Part shown: piece by piece, positions 35,150-44,250 of the stretch
How positions within the stretch are numbered: the stretch's first letter is position 1
Layout of the letters: the number at the start of each line of letters is the position of its first letter
Notes under the pieces: generated by a model
What the model was told of the DNA's origin: nothing
Databases searched by the model: none
The model's input: only the letters and a program-made list of their open reading frames with translations
DNA from: Nocardioides sp.
Lineage (GTDB): Bacteria; Actinomycetota; Actinomycetes; Propionibacteriales; Nocardioidaceae
Direction: 5' to 3'
NCBI RefSeq assembly: GCF_014360585.1
Contig: NZ_JACIXG010000032.1
Location: forward strand, 1 to 52,870
Length of the DNA: 52,870 bases
Program-made: the position numbers and the translations under genes

Positions 35150-37501
35150 TCACTCATTTGCTCCTGAGGTGGCCAAGCTGTTGACGCCGTTCTTCAATGG
35201 CTTCAGCGCAGTGCTCTTGACTCCTTCAAGACCCGGCATCTTCCACTTCTGAACAGAGAACCCGTCCTTCCCTCCCATGAGCACCAAAGCCGTACCCTGA
35301 AAGGTGATCGGGTGAAAGGAGCCGTTCGAGCCGGGCAGGCTCTCGGTCTCTGAACTCTCGTGAAGCAGGCCCCATACCAGGTCCTCGTAGCCATCGCCGT
35401 TGACATCGCTGACCATCGGACGAGGACCCGCCCAGACGTCGCTGTTCAGCGAGTGGTGATCGATGGGATCGGACATCGTCCAGGAAGGCGCCTGGACAAA
35501 GGTCTCCGACGACGGTTCGTAGTCGTAGACGGCAATGGCGTCCCCCTTGTCCTCACCCTGGTGCTCGATCAGCTCGTCGCGGCCATCGCCATCCACGTCA
35601 GCGAAGAGGGCGGAGTGGGCTCCGGTGTGCTCCGCAAAGGACTTCATCGTCTCAGCCGGCATCTCGACCCTGTCGAACGACTTCCCGTCGGAGATCAGCA
35701 TCTGGCCCACGACGACGCCAGGATCGTCGGGGCCGCTACCGAAGGAGATGTCGGCCTTCCCATCCCCGTTGACGTCACCCGCGGCGAAGTAGACGCCGTC
35801 GAAGGACCCATTCCAGCTTCCGGTCAACCAGTCCTTGGCCCGCGCCCACGTACCGTCTTCCTGACTGAGAGACACCGTGAAGTGGTAGGTGAGGTCAGTG
35901 AGTTTCTCGACCTCCTCCGGCTCGTCAGGAAGCTTCTTCCCGTTGCCCACGGAGACAACGGCGATGTCAGCGCGCTTGTCACCGTTGAAGTCATCGCAGA
36001 GGATCGCGAAGCGCCGTCCTGAAACCGGCACTTGTACGGATCCGTTCTTGTGAGCCTCGTTGTTCGACTCAACGGTGATGTTGGACCCCCGACCAGAAAC
36101 CGTCACGGCATCCTCGATGCCATCACCGTCGATGTCGCCCATCAACATCCCGAACTGGCCCTTCAACTCCTTGGCCGCGCGAAAGCTCTTACCTGAGGAG
36201 GAGAATTGAACGATCGGCTCGAAAGCCAACCTTCCATTAAGGCCGCCGAACTGACTCCCGAAAACTAGGTCACCGTTGCCGTCACCGTCGAAATCGCCGG
36301 TGACCAGAGCCCTGGGCTTCACGGGCGTGTCCTCGGTGAGCTTCAGCGTGACGCCAGTGGCCACACCACCCGCGACGAGCACCACCGCTGCTGCGGCTGC
36401 AGCGAACCACCACCGGCGACCGGCACGTTTGAGGGTCACCGTAGCGCCCGAGGAGAACCCCATCTGGCGCCCGGCCATGGCAGCGAACCGGTCCCTGACC
36501 CTCACTGCGTCGGCGGTTCGTCGGGCAGGATCCTTCGTCAGCAGACCGCCCTCGCCAGAGAGCAGATCGTTGGCCTGAAGCGTGAAGTCATCCCGTCCGG
36601 GCAGGGTCGGGATCGGCTGGGAGCCATGTGCCATCGCGGTCTCGACGTCGTTCGCCCCGGCAAAGGGAACCGTCCCGGTGACCAGTTCGTAGAACAGGCA
36701 GCCCAACGAATACAGGTCGCCCGCTGGGGTGGCCGGTGCACCCATCGTGCGCTCAGGGGAGAGGTAGTCCCATGCGCCGGAGTGTATTCCGGGCCTGGCC
36801 GTCGCAGAGTCTTCGGTAAGGGTGGCCGCAAAGCCCGAGAGATAGGCGTACGGCGGGGTGTTGTCGTCGCGAAGGAGGACGTTCGAGGGTCGTACGTCGC
36901 CGTGCACGATTCCGATGTCCGGCGAGTGGATCGCTGCGAGGCCGTCGGCGATCTGCGCGCAGATGTCGGCCGCCATCGAGCCGGGCAGGCGTCCGCGGGC
37001 TTTCAGCAGCGATCCGACATCTCCGCCATCGGCAAACTGTGAAACCAGGAACGGGGCACCATCGTTGGTGCGCCCGTTGGTGTAGACCCCCATGATGTGG
37101 GGTGAGTCGAGCTTGGCCATCAGGGTGGCCTGCTTGTCGAACCGGGTCACGAACTCGGGGTCACGGGCGTTCTGTCCGAGAAGTACCTTGATCGCGACCG
37201 CACGGTTGAGGCGAGTGTCCATCGCCTTGTAGACAACGGCGTTCTCGCTGGACGCCACCTGCTGCTCGAGCCGATAGGGCCCGATCATCCCCGGGACGTT
37301 CGCCGGTGGCGAAGGAGGCGGCGGGGGCGGCGGGCTGCTGGGCCGAGCGACCCGGGGCCGGATCGTGGTCTTGTCGGAGTCGTCGACGGTCGGACGCTCG
37401 AACGACGGCGGCCGCTGCGACGGGGCGTCGGTGCCGCCGACATCAGTCCTGTCCGGATCCGGACTCTGTCTGTCGGGCGGGTTGTTGGCGGGATCGGTCA
37501 T
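35150..37501 (-). CDS. Membrane pseudokinase with extracellular FG-GAP propeller
   Basis: Predicted 783-aa protein. A Pro-rich N-terminus (1-70) precedes a Ser/Thr kinase-fold domain (about 72-340), one membrane segment (about 360-383) and an extracellular domain with six DxDGDG-type calcium motifs, e.g. GDFDGDGNGDLVFG and SDVNGDGYEDLVWG. Key kinase residues are lost: the Gly-rich loop reads VASSENAVV, the alpha-C Glu is Gln, DFG reads GFA, and the catalytic-loop Lys is Arg (HGDVRPSN); VAIK Lys is kept. It is therefore probably inactive and acts as a scaffold or ATP sensor. ATG overlaps the stop of the upstream kinase gene by four bases. Confidence 0.88.
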   Translation of the reverse strand: MTDPANNPPDRQSPDPDRTDVGGTDAPSQRPPSFERPTVDDSDKTTIRPRVARPSSPPPPPPPSPPANVPGMIGPYRLEQQVASSENAVVYKAMDTRLNRAVAIKVLLGQNARDPEFVTRFDKQATLMAKLDSPHIMGVYTNGRTNDGAPFLVSQFADGGDVGSLLKARGRLPGSMAADICAQIADGLAAIHSPDIGIVHGDVRPSNVLLRDDNTPPYAYLSGFAATLTEDSATARPGIHSGAWDYLSPERTMGAPATPAGDLYSLGCLFYELVTGTVPFAGANDVETAMAHGSQPIPTLPGRDDFTLQANDLLSGEGGLLTKDPARRTADAVRVRDRFAAMAGRQMGFSSGATVTLKRAGRRWWFAAAAAAVVLVAGGVATGVTLKLTEDTPVKPRALVTGDFDGDGNGDLVFGSQFGGLNGRLAFEPIVQFSSSGKSFRAAKELKGQFGMLMGDIDGDGIEDAVTVSGRGSNITVESNNEAHKNGSVQVPVSGRRFAILCDDFNGDKRADIAVVSVGNGKKLPDEPEEVEKLTDLTYHFTVSLSQEDGTWARAKDWLTGSWNGSFDGVYFAAGDVNGDGKADISFGSGPDDPGVVVGQMLISDGKSFDRVEMPAETMKSFAEHTGAHSALFADVDGDGRDELIEHQGEDKGDAIAVYDYEPSSETFVQAPSWTMSDPIDHHSLNSDVWAGPRPMVSDVNGDGYEDLVWGLLHESSETESLPGSNGSFHPITFQGTALVLMGGKDGFSVQKWKMPGLEGVKSTALKPLKNGVNSLATSGANE

Positions 37502-39741
37502 CCGAGAGTACCTCCCATGAGGTTGCGCTTATCGACTTCGTCCGGTGATTCTTTCCACGTCGCGAAGGTGCGCACCGTGAAGTTTCCGTCTTCCCCCGCA
37601 ATCGCTCCGTAGAACTTGTACGGTTCGCTGGACTTATCGCGGGTGACCCCGACGACGTCGATCAGGCCGTCCCCATTCAGATCAGCCAGAGTTGCATCGA
37701 ACGATGTCGGATGGTCGAACAGGTCGCTGGGGGAAGGGATACGACCCCGTACGGCCTGCTTGAACGACGCCAAGTCTTCGTCCCAGGCGCCGACCACGAT
37801 ATCGCTCCCAGAATTGTCGCCAACGCCTTCTATCACCAACTCATCCCTACCGTCGCCGTTGACGTCCCCAGCCAGGAATGCGTTGGCCTGCCCCGAGCCC
37901 GTCTCCACCAGAAAGTGGTTGAACTTTCGGGTAACCGAGAAACCTTTCGCCATCGGCACCCCGGTCGCCCCGTTTCCGACATAGATCCTCAACGTCGAGG
38001 TGATCTCACGCTCCCGTGATGTCTCCGCCCGCAGCCCGTTTCGGTTCATCAGGACCATGTCGGCCTTGTGGTCGCCATTGAAGTCCCCGACGGCAGCTCG
38101 CTGCCTGTCGTCGTTGGAGTACTTGGCAAACAGCTCCGGCGCCTCAAACCCCGAGCCGCTGTTTCGGTAGTAGTAGATCCGGCCCTCGCCAGCCAAGAAA
38201 CCCAGGTCGCTGCGTTGAGGACTCGGATGTCCGTAGTCGACCGACATGTACAAGTCGTCGGATCCATCACCATCGAAGTCTTCGACGCCCATGTCGTAAT
38301 AGAAGTCCGAATCCTTCATCTTGGCGTTCAGATCCTTCAAGGACGGGGCGTCCACGTGCCCCTCGAACGCGCCGCTGACCTTCATGCCATCGGCGTCCCG
38401 GACAAGGGTCAACATCGAGTTCTTGTCGTTCCCCTGGAAGTCACCGACGAGCGGGAAGACATCCAGGGCCGGCGCTTCTTGAGTCAGCTGCGGACTGTCC
38501 ACATTCACCGGCTTTGACGGAGTCAGGCTTCTGCCATCCGACTTCCAGGTGATGACGTCGACGCCGTTGCCGTCCTCGTTGGGGATGTCAGTGACCACGT
38601 CTCCGAACTTGTCGCCGTTCACATCCGCGTACGCAGCACCCTTGACGGTCGGCACGATGGGCTCAGGCCCGTCCTCGACCCAGGGCTGGGTGATGGCCAA
38701 GGCACCACCGACCCCGAGGGCGGCCACGCCGAGCATCGCTGCGCCGACTCGGAGCGGAGTGATCTTGGAGGGACGCGCCTGCTCCTCGATCAGGATGGCT
38801 TCGGCCTCCGTGGGCGGCCGGATGGCCGAGACGAGGATGGGCATCGGGTTCGGGTCGGTCATCGACGGAGCCGGCTGGAGCTGCGGAGGTGAGGTGATCT
38901 CGCGGAGCTTCAGCAGGTCGTCCTTGAAGACCGCCGCGCTCTGGTAGCGACCCTTCGGGTCCTTCGCCATCGACAGCTGCAGGATCCGGTTCGCCGTCCG
39001 GGTCCACTCGTCGTTGCCGACGAACTGCGGGATCGGCGCGTTCTGGTGGGCCATCGCGACCTGCACGGCGGCCCCGGAGTAGGGGATCTTGCCGGTCAGC
39101 GTGAACCAGAGCATGCAGCCGGCGGCGTAGATGTCTCGCGAGGGTGCCGGCTGGATCGGTCGGCCTTGGGCGTCGCGCTCGTCGCGGACGTACTCGGGCG
39201 CCAGGTAGTTCCAGGTGCCGGTGATCCCGCCGGCAGTCGAGTCGGAGGACGAGGTCGCGATCCCGAAGTCACACAGGAAGGCGAACGGGTCGAGAGGGCT
39301 CGCCGGGTTGCGTACGAGCACGTTGGACGGCTTCACGTCCTGGTGGATGATCCCCGCCTGGTGGGCGTCGTGAAGGGCCCCGGCCACCTGGGCGTTCACC
39401 AAGCACGCCAGGTGTGGCGCCAACGGCCCCTTGGAACGTACGAGGTCGGAGACGTCGCCGCCCTTGATGAACTGGGTGACGATGAACGGGCTGCCGTTCT
39501 GCTCGCCGATGTCGTAGATCGCGATGATGTGGGGTGACCTGATCTGCGCGAGGGTCTGACCCTCGCGGACGAACATGTCGATGAACTGCCGGTCGGCGAG
39601 GTGGGCGTGCACCATCTTCAGCGCGACCTGGCGTTCCAGCTTGGTGTCGAAGGCGTCATAGACGACGCCCATGCCACCTTCACCAAGAATGCGATCCAGG
39701 CGGTAGTGGCCGAACAGTGCCCCGGGATGGAGCGTCGTCAT
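37498..39741 (-). CDS. Ser/Thr kinase with extracellular FG-GAP propeller
   Basis: Predicted 747-aa Pkn-type kinase. The kinase domain (about residues 11-275) has an intact Gly-loop (LGEGGMGVVY), VALK Lys, HQDVKPSN catalytic loop and CDFG, so activity is expected. One membrane segment (about 335-355) connects to an extracellular domain with five to six calcium-type repeats such as EDFDGDGSDDLYMS, GDFNGDHKADMVLM and ADLNGDGLIDVVGV. The PASTA domains common in PknB-like kinases are absent. It is translationally coupled to the pseudokinase and follows the FHA-ABC gene closely, like pknF-Rv1747 in mycobacteria. Confidence 0.93.
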   Translation of the reverse strand: MTTLHPGALFGHYRLDRILGEGGMGVVYDAFDTKLERQVALKMVHAHLADRQFIDMFVREGQTLAQIRSPHIIAIYDIGEQNGSPFIVTQFIKGGDVSDLVRSKGPLAPHLACLVNAQVAGALHDAHQAGIIHQDVKPSNVLVRNPASPLDPFAFLCDFGIATSSSDSTAGGITGTWNYLAPEYVRDERDAQGRPIQPAPSRDIYAAGCMLWFTLTGKIPYSGAAVQVAMAHQNAPIPQFVGNDEWTRTANRILQLSMAKDPKGRYQSAAVFKDDLLKLREITSPPQLQPAPSMTDPNPMPILVSAIRPPTEAEAILIEEQARPSKITPLRVGAAMLGVAALGVGGALAITQPWVEDGPEPIVPTVKGAAYADVNGDKFGDVVTDIPNEDGNGVDVITWKSDGRSLTPSKPVNVDSPQLTQEAPALDVFPLVGDFQGNDKNSMLTLVRDADGMKVSGAFEGHVDAPSLKDLNAKMKDSDFYYDMGVEDFDGDGSDDLYMSVDYGHPSPQRSDLGFLAGEGRIYYYRNSGSGFEAPELFAKYSNDDRQRAAVGDFNGDHKADMVLMNRNGLRAETSREREITSTLRIYVGNGATGVPMAKGFSVTRKFNHFLVETGSGQANAFLAGDVNGDGRDELVIEGVGDNSGSDIVVGAWDEDLASFKQAVRGRIPSPSDLFDHPTSFDATLADLNGDGLIDVVGVTRDKSSEPYKFYGAIAGEDGNFTVRTFATWKESPDEVDKRNLMGGTLG

Positions 39742-39762
39742 ACGTGAACCTTTCGGTAGTCG

Positions 39763-42264
39763 TTACCGCATGACTTCTGGCTCATGCTTGCGGAGCGAGA
39801 GCGAGACAGCAACGAGAAGAACGATGGACATGGCCGTCATGATGGCCAGCGCGAGGAACCAATGGCTGGGTAGGTGATACCAGATCGGGTCGACGCGGTC
39901 AGGCTCATTTCGATCCCGGGACAGCATGTTCATGGTCAGGGCGGTGCCGATCCCACCGAGTCCCCACCGCGCCGGCATGAACCAGGAGAACCAGTTGGCG
40001 GGTGACCCTAGCAGCGAGAAGAGAGTGCCCCCGAACACGATCTGGAAGATCGCGTACACGACCAGCATCGACATCGTCTGCTCCGACGTCCTGACCGCGG
40101 CGGAGATCAGCAGGCCCACGATCATCGAGGTGACTCCGAGGAAGATCACCGGAATCGCCAGCTCGAGGATGGTCAGCGGGCCGAGCACTAGGCCCTCGTC
40201 GGGCAGGCCACGGATGGAGCAGGCGATGAGGGTCATCACCAGGCACTGGACCGCCGTGATGGCACCGAGAACGAGGACCTTGGAGGCGAGGTACGCCGAC
40301 CGGGACAGCCCGACCGCACGTTCTCGCTCGTAGATGGATCGTTCCTTGATGAGCTCGCGCATCGAGTTGGCGCAGCCGGTCAGACAAGCGCCGACGGCGA
40401 GGATCATCGCGATCACGCTCGCGGTCGTGTTGGGGATGATGTTGCCGAGCTCGTCCGGTTTCAGCGGGAGCAGGTCCTCGTCGGGCTGGATGATGAGCGA
40501 CACCAGTCCGAGCACGATCGGCAGGGCAGCCATCTGGAGGACCAAGCCGCGGTCGGCGGTGATCACCGTGAGGTAGCGGCGTACCAGCGTGGTGACCTGC
40601 TGGAGCCAGGACTGGCCCTTCTGACGCCTGGCCGCGGCGGCCACCTCGGCGTGCGCCGGCGGAACCGCATCGACATCGGCGACGTACCGCTGATACTCGG
40701 CCGACCTGTGCCACTTGCCGCCCCAGTCGGCGTCACGATGGTTCTCGAAGTCGGCGAAGACGTCGGCCCACTCGTCGCGTCCGAAGAACGGCAGCGCACC
40801 ATCCGGGGGGCCGTAGTAGCCCATCGCCCCACCGGGAGCCATGACCAGCACGCGGTCGCACAGGTGCAGCTGGGCGACGGAGTGCGTGACGACCAGGACC
40901 GTACGCCCGTCGTCGGCGAGGCCACGGAGCAGCCGCATCACGTCTCGGTCCATGCCCGGGTCGAGACCGGACGTCGGTTCGTCGAGAAGGATCAGAGACG
41001 GCTTGGTGAGGAGCTCGACCGCGACCGAGACCCGCTTGCGCTGGCCGCCCGACAACGAGGTGATCTTCTTGTCGGCATGGACGTCCAGCTTGAGCTCACG
41101 CAGGACCTCGCTGATCCGCTGCCGCTGCTCATCGTCGGAGACCTCCGCAGGAAACCGCAGCTTGGCGGCATAGTGCAGACCCTCGTTGATCGTGAGGTCC
41201 TGGTGGAGGATGTCGTCCTGCGGCACCAGGCCGATCCGCTGGCGTAGCTCGTCGAACTCGGCGTAGAGGTTGCGGTCGTCGTACTCCACGACTCCCTCGG
41301 ACGCCGGCTGGTAGCCGGTGAGGGCCTTGAGCAGGGTGGACTTCCCCGATCCCGACGGGCCGATGACGCCGACGAGAGACTTCTGAGGAGCCCGGAAGGA
41401 TACGTCGCGCAGGATCTGCTTGCGCTTCTCGCCCTTGCCGACGACCACCGAGAGGTGACGGGCGAGGAAGTCGACCTCGCCGGTGTCCTGATGGGCGATC
41501 AACATGCCCTGATGGAGGCGGAGAGTGGTGTGGCCGACGCCGAGGATCGATCCCGGCTGCAACGGCGCGGTGTAGCCCTTCGGCATCCGGGCACCGTTGA
41601 TGAAGGTGCCGTTCCCGGCACCGAGATCGCGCGCCATCACGGTGGCGTCAGGGTTGGTGATGATCTCGACGTGGTGCCGGGAGACGAGAAGATCCCCCGC
41701 GATCACCAGGTCGTTGTCAGCGGCGCGACCGACCCGGATCGCCTGTCCCGGGACGAGCGGGCGGGGTGGGATCGGGACAGTTCCCTGGTGGGCTCGGCGG
41801 GCGGCCTCGGCTGCCTCGAGGACCTCGACGTCCCCGTCCCCCGCCATCATGGTGACCATGTCGTTGCTGCCCGCTGACGGCGGCGGTGGAGGAGGAGTTG
41901 GAGCTGACAGTGCGACCGCAGGCGGCGGGGGCGGCGCGGGCGCGGCGACCGGAGCCGAGAGCACGTCCAACCGAACCCCTGGTTCGGCAGCGTCCTCCGC
42001 TCCGCCGAACCAGACGACCATCCCAGGGACGAGGCGAACCCGCTCCCTGGCCGGAACCCGGTCTCCGTCGACGTAGGTGCCGTTGGTGCTGCCGACGTCG
42101 GTCAGGACCCACCCGTCCGAGGCGTACGCCAACTCCCCGTGCCGCCACGACACCAGGCCGTCCTGCAGCGTCAGGCCCGCCTCAGGGTCGCGACCGACCG
42201 TATGGCTGCCACTGGCGAGGCGCCGCTCCCGACCCTGCACCTTCACCACGAGCTCCGTCGTCAT
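39763..42264 (-). CDS. FHA-FHA-ABC exporter (Rv1747-like)
   Basis: Predicted 833-aa half-transporter. FHA1 (about residues 3-100) has SHTVGRDPEAG and STNGTYVDG; FHA2 (about 170-260) has IRVGRAADNDLV, SRHHVEI and GNGTFING. The ABC domain has GPSGSGKST (about 303), the signature LSGGQRKR (about 402) and LILLDEPTSG. Six membrane segments follow in an ABC2-type domain (about 590-830). The layout equals Rv1747, whose FHA domains are bound by phosphorylated threonines placed by the neighbouring kinase PknF, and which is linked to export of cell-wall lipid. Substrate here is unknown. It lies 21 bases before the kinase gene. Confidence 0.94.
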   Translation of the reverse strand: MTTELVVKVQGRERRLASGSHTVGRDPEAGLTLQDGLVSWRHGELAYASDGWVLTDVGSTNGTYVDGDRVPARERVRLVPGMVVWFGGAEDAAEPGVRLDVLSAPVAAPAPPPPPAVALSAPTPPPPPPSAGSNDMVTMMAGDGDVEVLEAAEAARRAHQGTVPIPPRPLVPGQAIRVGRAADNDLVIAGDLLVSRHHVEIITNPDATVMARDLGAGNGTFINGARMPKGYTAPLQPGSILGVGHTTLRLHQGMLIAHQDTGEVDFLARHLSVVVGKGEKRKQILRDVSFRAPQKSLVGVIGPSGSGKSTLLKALTGYQPASEGVVEYDDRNLYAEFDELRQRIGLVPQDDILHQDLTINEGLHYAAKLRFPAEVSDDEQRQRISEVLRELKLDVHADKKITSLSGGQRKRVSVAVELLTKPSLILLDEPTSGLDPGMDRDVMRLLRGLADDGRTVLVVTHSVAQLHLCDRVLVMAPGGAMGYYGPPDGALPFFGRDEWADVFADFENHRDADWGGKWHRSAEYQRYVADVDAVPPAHAEVAAAARRQKGQSWLQQVTTLVRRYLTVITADRGLVLQMAALPIVLGLVSLIIQPDEDLLPLKPDELGNIIPNTTASVIAMILAVGACLTGCANSMRELIKERSIYERERAVGLSRSAYLASKVLVLGAITAVQCLVMTLIACSIRGLPDEGLVLGPLTILELAIPVIFLGVTSMIVGLLISAAVRTSEQTMSMLVVYAIFQIVFGGTLFSLLGSPANWFSWFMPARWGLGGIGTALTMNMLSRDRNEPDRVDPIWYHLPSHWFLALAIMTAMSIVLLVAVSLSLRKHEPEVMR

Positions 42265-42269
42265 CGGGT

Positions 42270-42611
42270 CTATTTCTCCAGCAGCTTCGCCAGGTCGACG
42301 TCGTACTCGAACTCAGGTTTCACACCGTCGACGGAGGCGATCCGGACCGTCAGGCCGATCTCGCGGTCGGCAACCACGACCAGGGTGCAGTTGGCCTCCC
42401 CGCCCACCTCGAGTGGCATCCCACCTGGGCAGTCGACCTCCTTCGGACGCAGGCCGATCTTGTCGGCGATCCCGTCGGAGACCGCCTCCTCGACGGTCTT
42501 CTCCGAGACGCTCGGACCGCCGCATGCGGTCAGCACGTACGCAGCCGTCGACACGACGGCGAGCGCGGCCACGCCACGTGGGCGGAACGCTTGCGAGATG
42601 GACATGGTCAT
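42270..42611 (-). CDS. DUF4333-family lipoprotein
   Basis: Predicted 113-aa lipoprotein with a signal peptide ending at the lipobox YVLTAC (Cys about residue 29). The mature part has KTVEEAVSDGIADKIGL, VDCPGGMPLEVGGEANCTL and ends EFEYDVDLAKLLEK, a DUF4333 pattern with two cysteines that probably pair. Function is unknown. ATG 42611 has GGAAGGTGG upstream; ATG 42605 is a close alternative. The gene sits between the FHA-propeller and the FHA-ABC genes. Confidence 0.88.
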   Translation of the reverse strand: MTMSISQAFRPRGVAALAVVSTAAYVLTACGGPSVSEKTVEEAVSDGIADKIGLRPKEVDCPGGMPLEVGGEANCTLVVVADREIGLTVRIASVDGVKPEFEYDVDLAKLLEK

Positions 42612-42637
42612 CGTGGACCCACCTTCCGAGATCGGAC

Positions 42638-44224
42638 TCAACAGTAGAGCCCGCTCGGCTCGAGGGTGATCAGACACGAGAAGCTGACGTAGTCGTCCTT
42701 GAACAAAGGCGTGACCACCTTGCCCGGCTGGAGGCCCTTCGGGCTTCCTGCGAAGACGGCGGGATACCCGTTGAGGGAGACCGCCACGACGTCAGCGAAG
42801 TGGTCGCCGTTGACGTCGGAGGTGATGACCGAGGCCCAGGCGAAGGAGTTGACCGGCGACGCATTCCGCTGCACGGCCTTCCACTTCTTGCCGGTCAGGC
42901 TGTAGACGTCGAACCAGCCGTACTTGCCGAGGTGGACCCACTCGTCAACCCCGTCGCCGTTCACGTCTGCGGCGATGCCGCCCAAGGCGTCGTTGTCGCC
43001 GTTCGCCGTCTGCCGGTCCTGATAGTTGATGTCGGCGGCGTCGATCCCGAGGGCCGCGCCCTCCTCGAAACGTTCCCCGTCGGACAGCAGCGCCGTCCCC
43101 GAGTACGTCCCGGCCTTGGAGGGCACGTCCAGCCCGTAGAGCAGGTCGGTCTTCCCGTCACCGTTGAAGTCACCGACATGGAAGGCGTACTGCGGGATCG
43201 CGTCCCGGTCGGCAGGGACCTGCGTCTCGTAGGCGATGGTCGGGGTCGCCCATCGCCCGTCCTCCTCCTGGAGAGCCATGCTGATCTGGACGCTCGTCTC
43301 GTCCTCGGAGCGTACTGCGAAGGCGACATCGTTGCGGCCGTCACCGTCGAAGTCGCCGCAGTAGGCGCCGTCGATGCGCTCCGAGTCGAGCTCGATCTGT
43401 TGGGACTTTCCCGTCTGAAGATGAAGTCCATAGGTCTGCGGCCCGTCGAACGAATACTCGTTCGGGGCTCCGATGTCCGCCTTCTCATCGCCGTCGACGT
43501 CGCACATGATGCGGCCGCCGCTCGCAAACCTGTAGCCCCACGATGCCCAGGCCCCGGGCTTCTGCGGCACGAACTTCTTCCCTCCGTCCGAGACGTAGAA
43601 CCGCCGTTCCTCCCCGCTCATGGCGACGACGAGATCGCCGTTCCCGTCGCCGTTCACATCGCCCACGATCGGGCCCTCGACGGGGATCTTCTTCGGCTTG
43701 GGCGGGGTCTCTGCCTTCGGCGCACCGTCGTCGAAGACGACCATGGTCAGCACGAGGACCACCGCGACGACGATCGCGGCGGCCGCACCGGCGACGCCGA
43801 GGACCTGACCGCCGCGGTTCCGCTTCGTCGCGCGGATCTGCTGCCAGGACGCCACCTGTTGCGTCACCACCTGCGGCCCCGTCGGGGGCGCCTCCTGGGG
43901 CACCGTCGGCGGCGGCGACCACTCCGCTGCCGCGGCCCCGGCGACGTCGATCCGAACGCCGTCGTCGACGCCCCCGATCATCACGGACACGCCGGGAGTC
44001 AAGGTGACCGACGGGACCCGCTTCCCGCCGACGTACGTCCCATTCGTGCTGTTCAGATCTGTGAGCACCCAGGTGCCGTCGACGGAGGCGATGGAGGCGT
44101 GCCTGGAGGAGACCAGCTCGCTGCTCACCAACAGGTCGACGCCTTGCTTGCGCCCGAGCGTGTAGGCGCGCCCCCGCTCGAGGCGCCATTCCCGACCTTG
44201 CGCCTTCAATACCAGATCAGTCAT
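42638..44224 (-). CDS. FHA domain protein with extracellular FG-GAP propeller
   Basis: Predicted 528-aa protein. An N-terminal FHA domain (about residues 3-95; AYTLGRKQGVD, SSRHASI, NSTNGTYVGG) is followed by a Pro-rich stretch, one membrane segment (about 141-162) and an extracellular domain with six calcium-type repeats such as GDVNGDGNGDLVVA, GDFDGDGRNDVAFA and SDVNGDHFADVVAV. The ectodomain type matches those of the two kinase-fold proteins downstream, so it may read their phosphothreonines (inference). I know of no named family with this exact fusion. Confidence 0.9.
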   Translation of the reverse strand: MTDLVLKAQGREWRLERGRAYTLGRKQGVDLLVSSELVSSRHASIASVDGTWVLTDLNSTNGTYVGGKRVPSVTLTPGVSVMIGGVDDGVRIDVAGAAAAEWSPPPTVPQEAPPTGPQVVTQQVASWQQIRATKRNRGGQVLGVAGAAAAIVVAVVLVLTMVVFDDGAPKAETPPKPKKIPVEGPIVGDVNGDGNGDLVVAMSGEERRFYVSDGGKKFVPQKPGAWASWGYRFASGGRIMCDVDGDEKADIGAPNEYSFDGPQTYGLHLQTGKSQQIELDSERIDGAYCGDFDGDGRNDVAFAVRSEDETSVQISMALQEEDGRWATPTIAYETQVPADRDAIPQYAFHVGDFNGDGKTDLLYGLDVPSKAGTYSGTALLSDGERFEEGAALGIDAADINYQDRQTANGDNDALGGIAADVNGDGVDEWVHLGKYGWFDVYSLTGKKWKAVQRNASPVNSFAWASVITSDVNGDHFADVVAVSLNGYPAVFAGSPKGLQPGKVVTPLFKDDYVSFSCLITLEPSGLYC

Positions 44225-44250
44225 GGCCCCCCGGCTTTCGACGTGTCAGT

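Noticed and set aside
37270..37340. Microsatellite in the Pro-rich segment of the pseudokinase gene
   Set aside because: The run of GGC/GGA codons is short and imperfect, as in many Pro-rich linkers.
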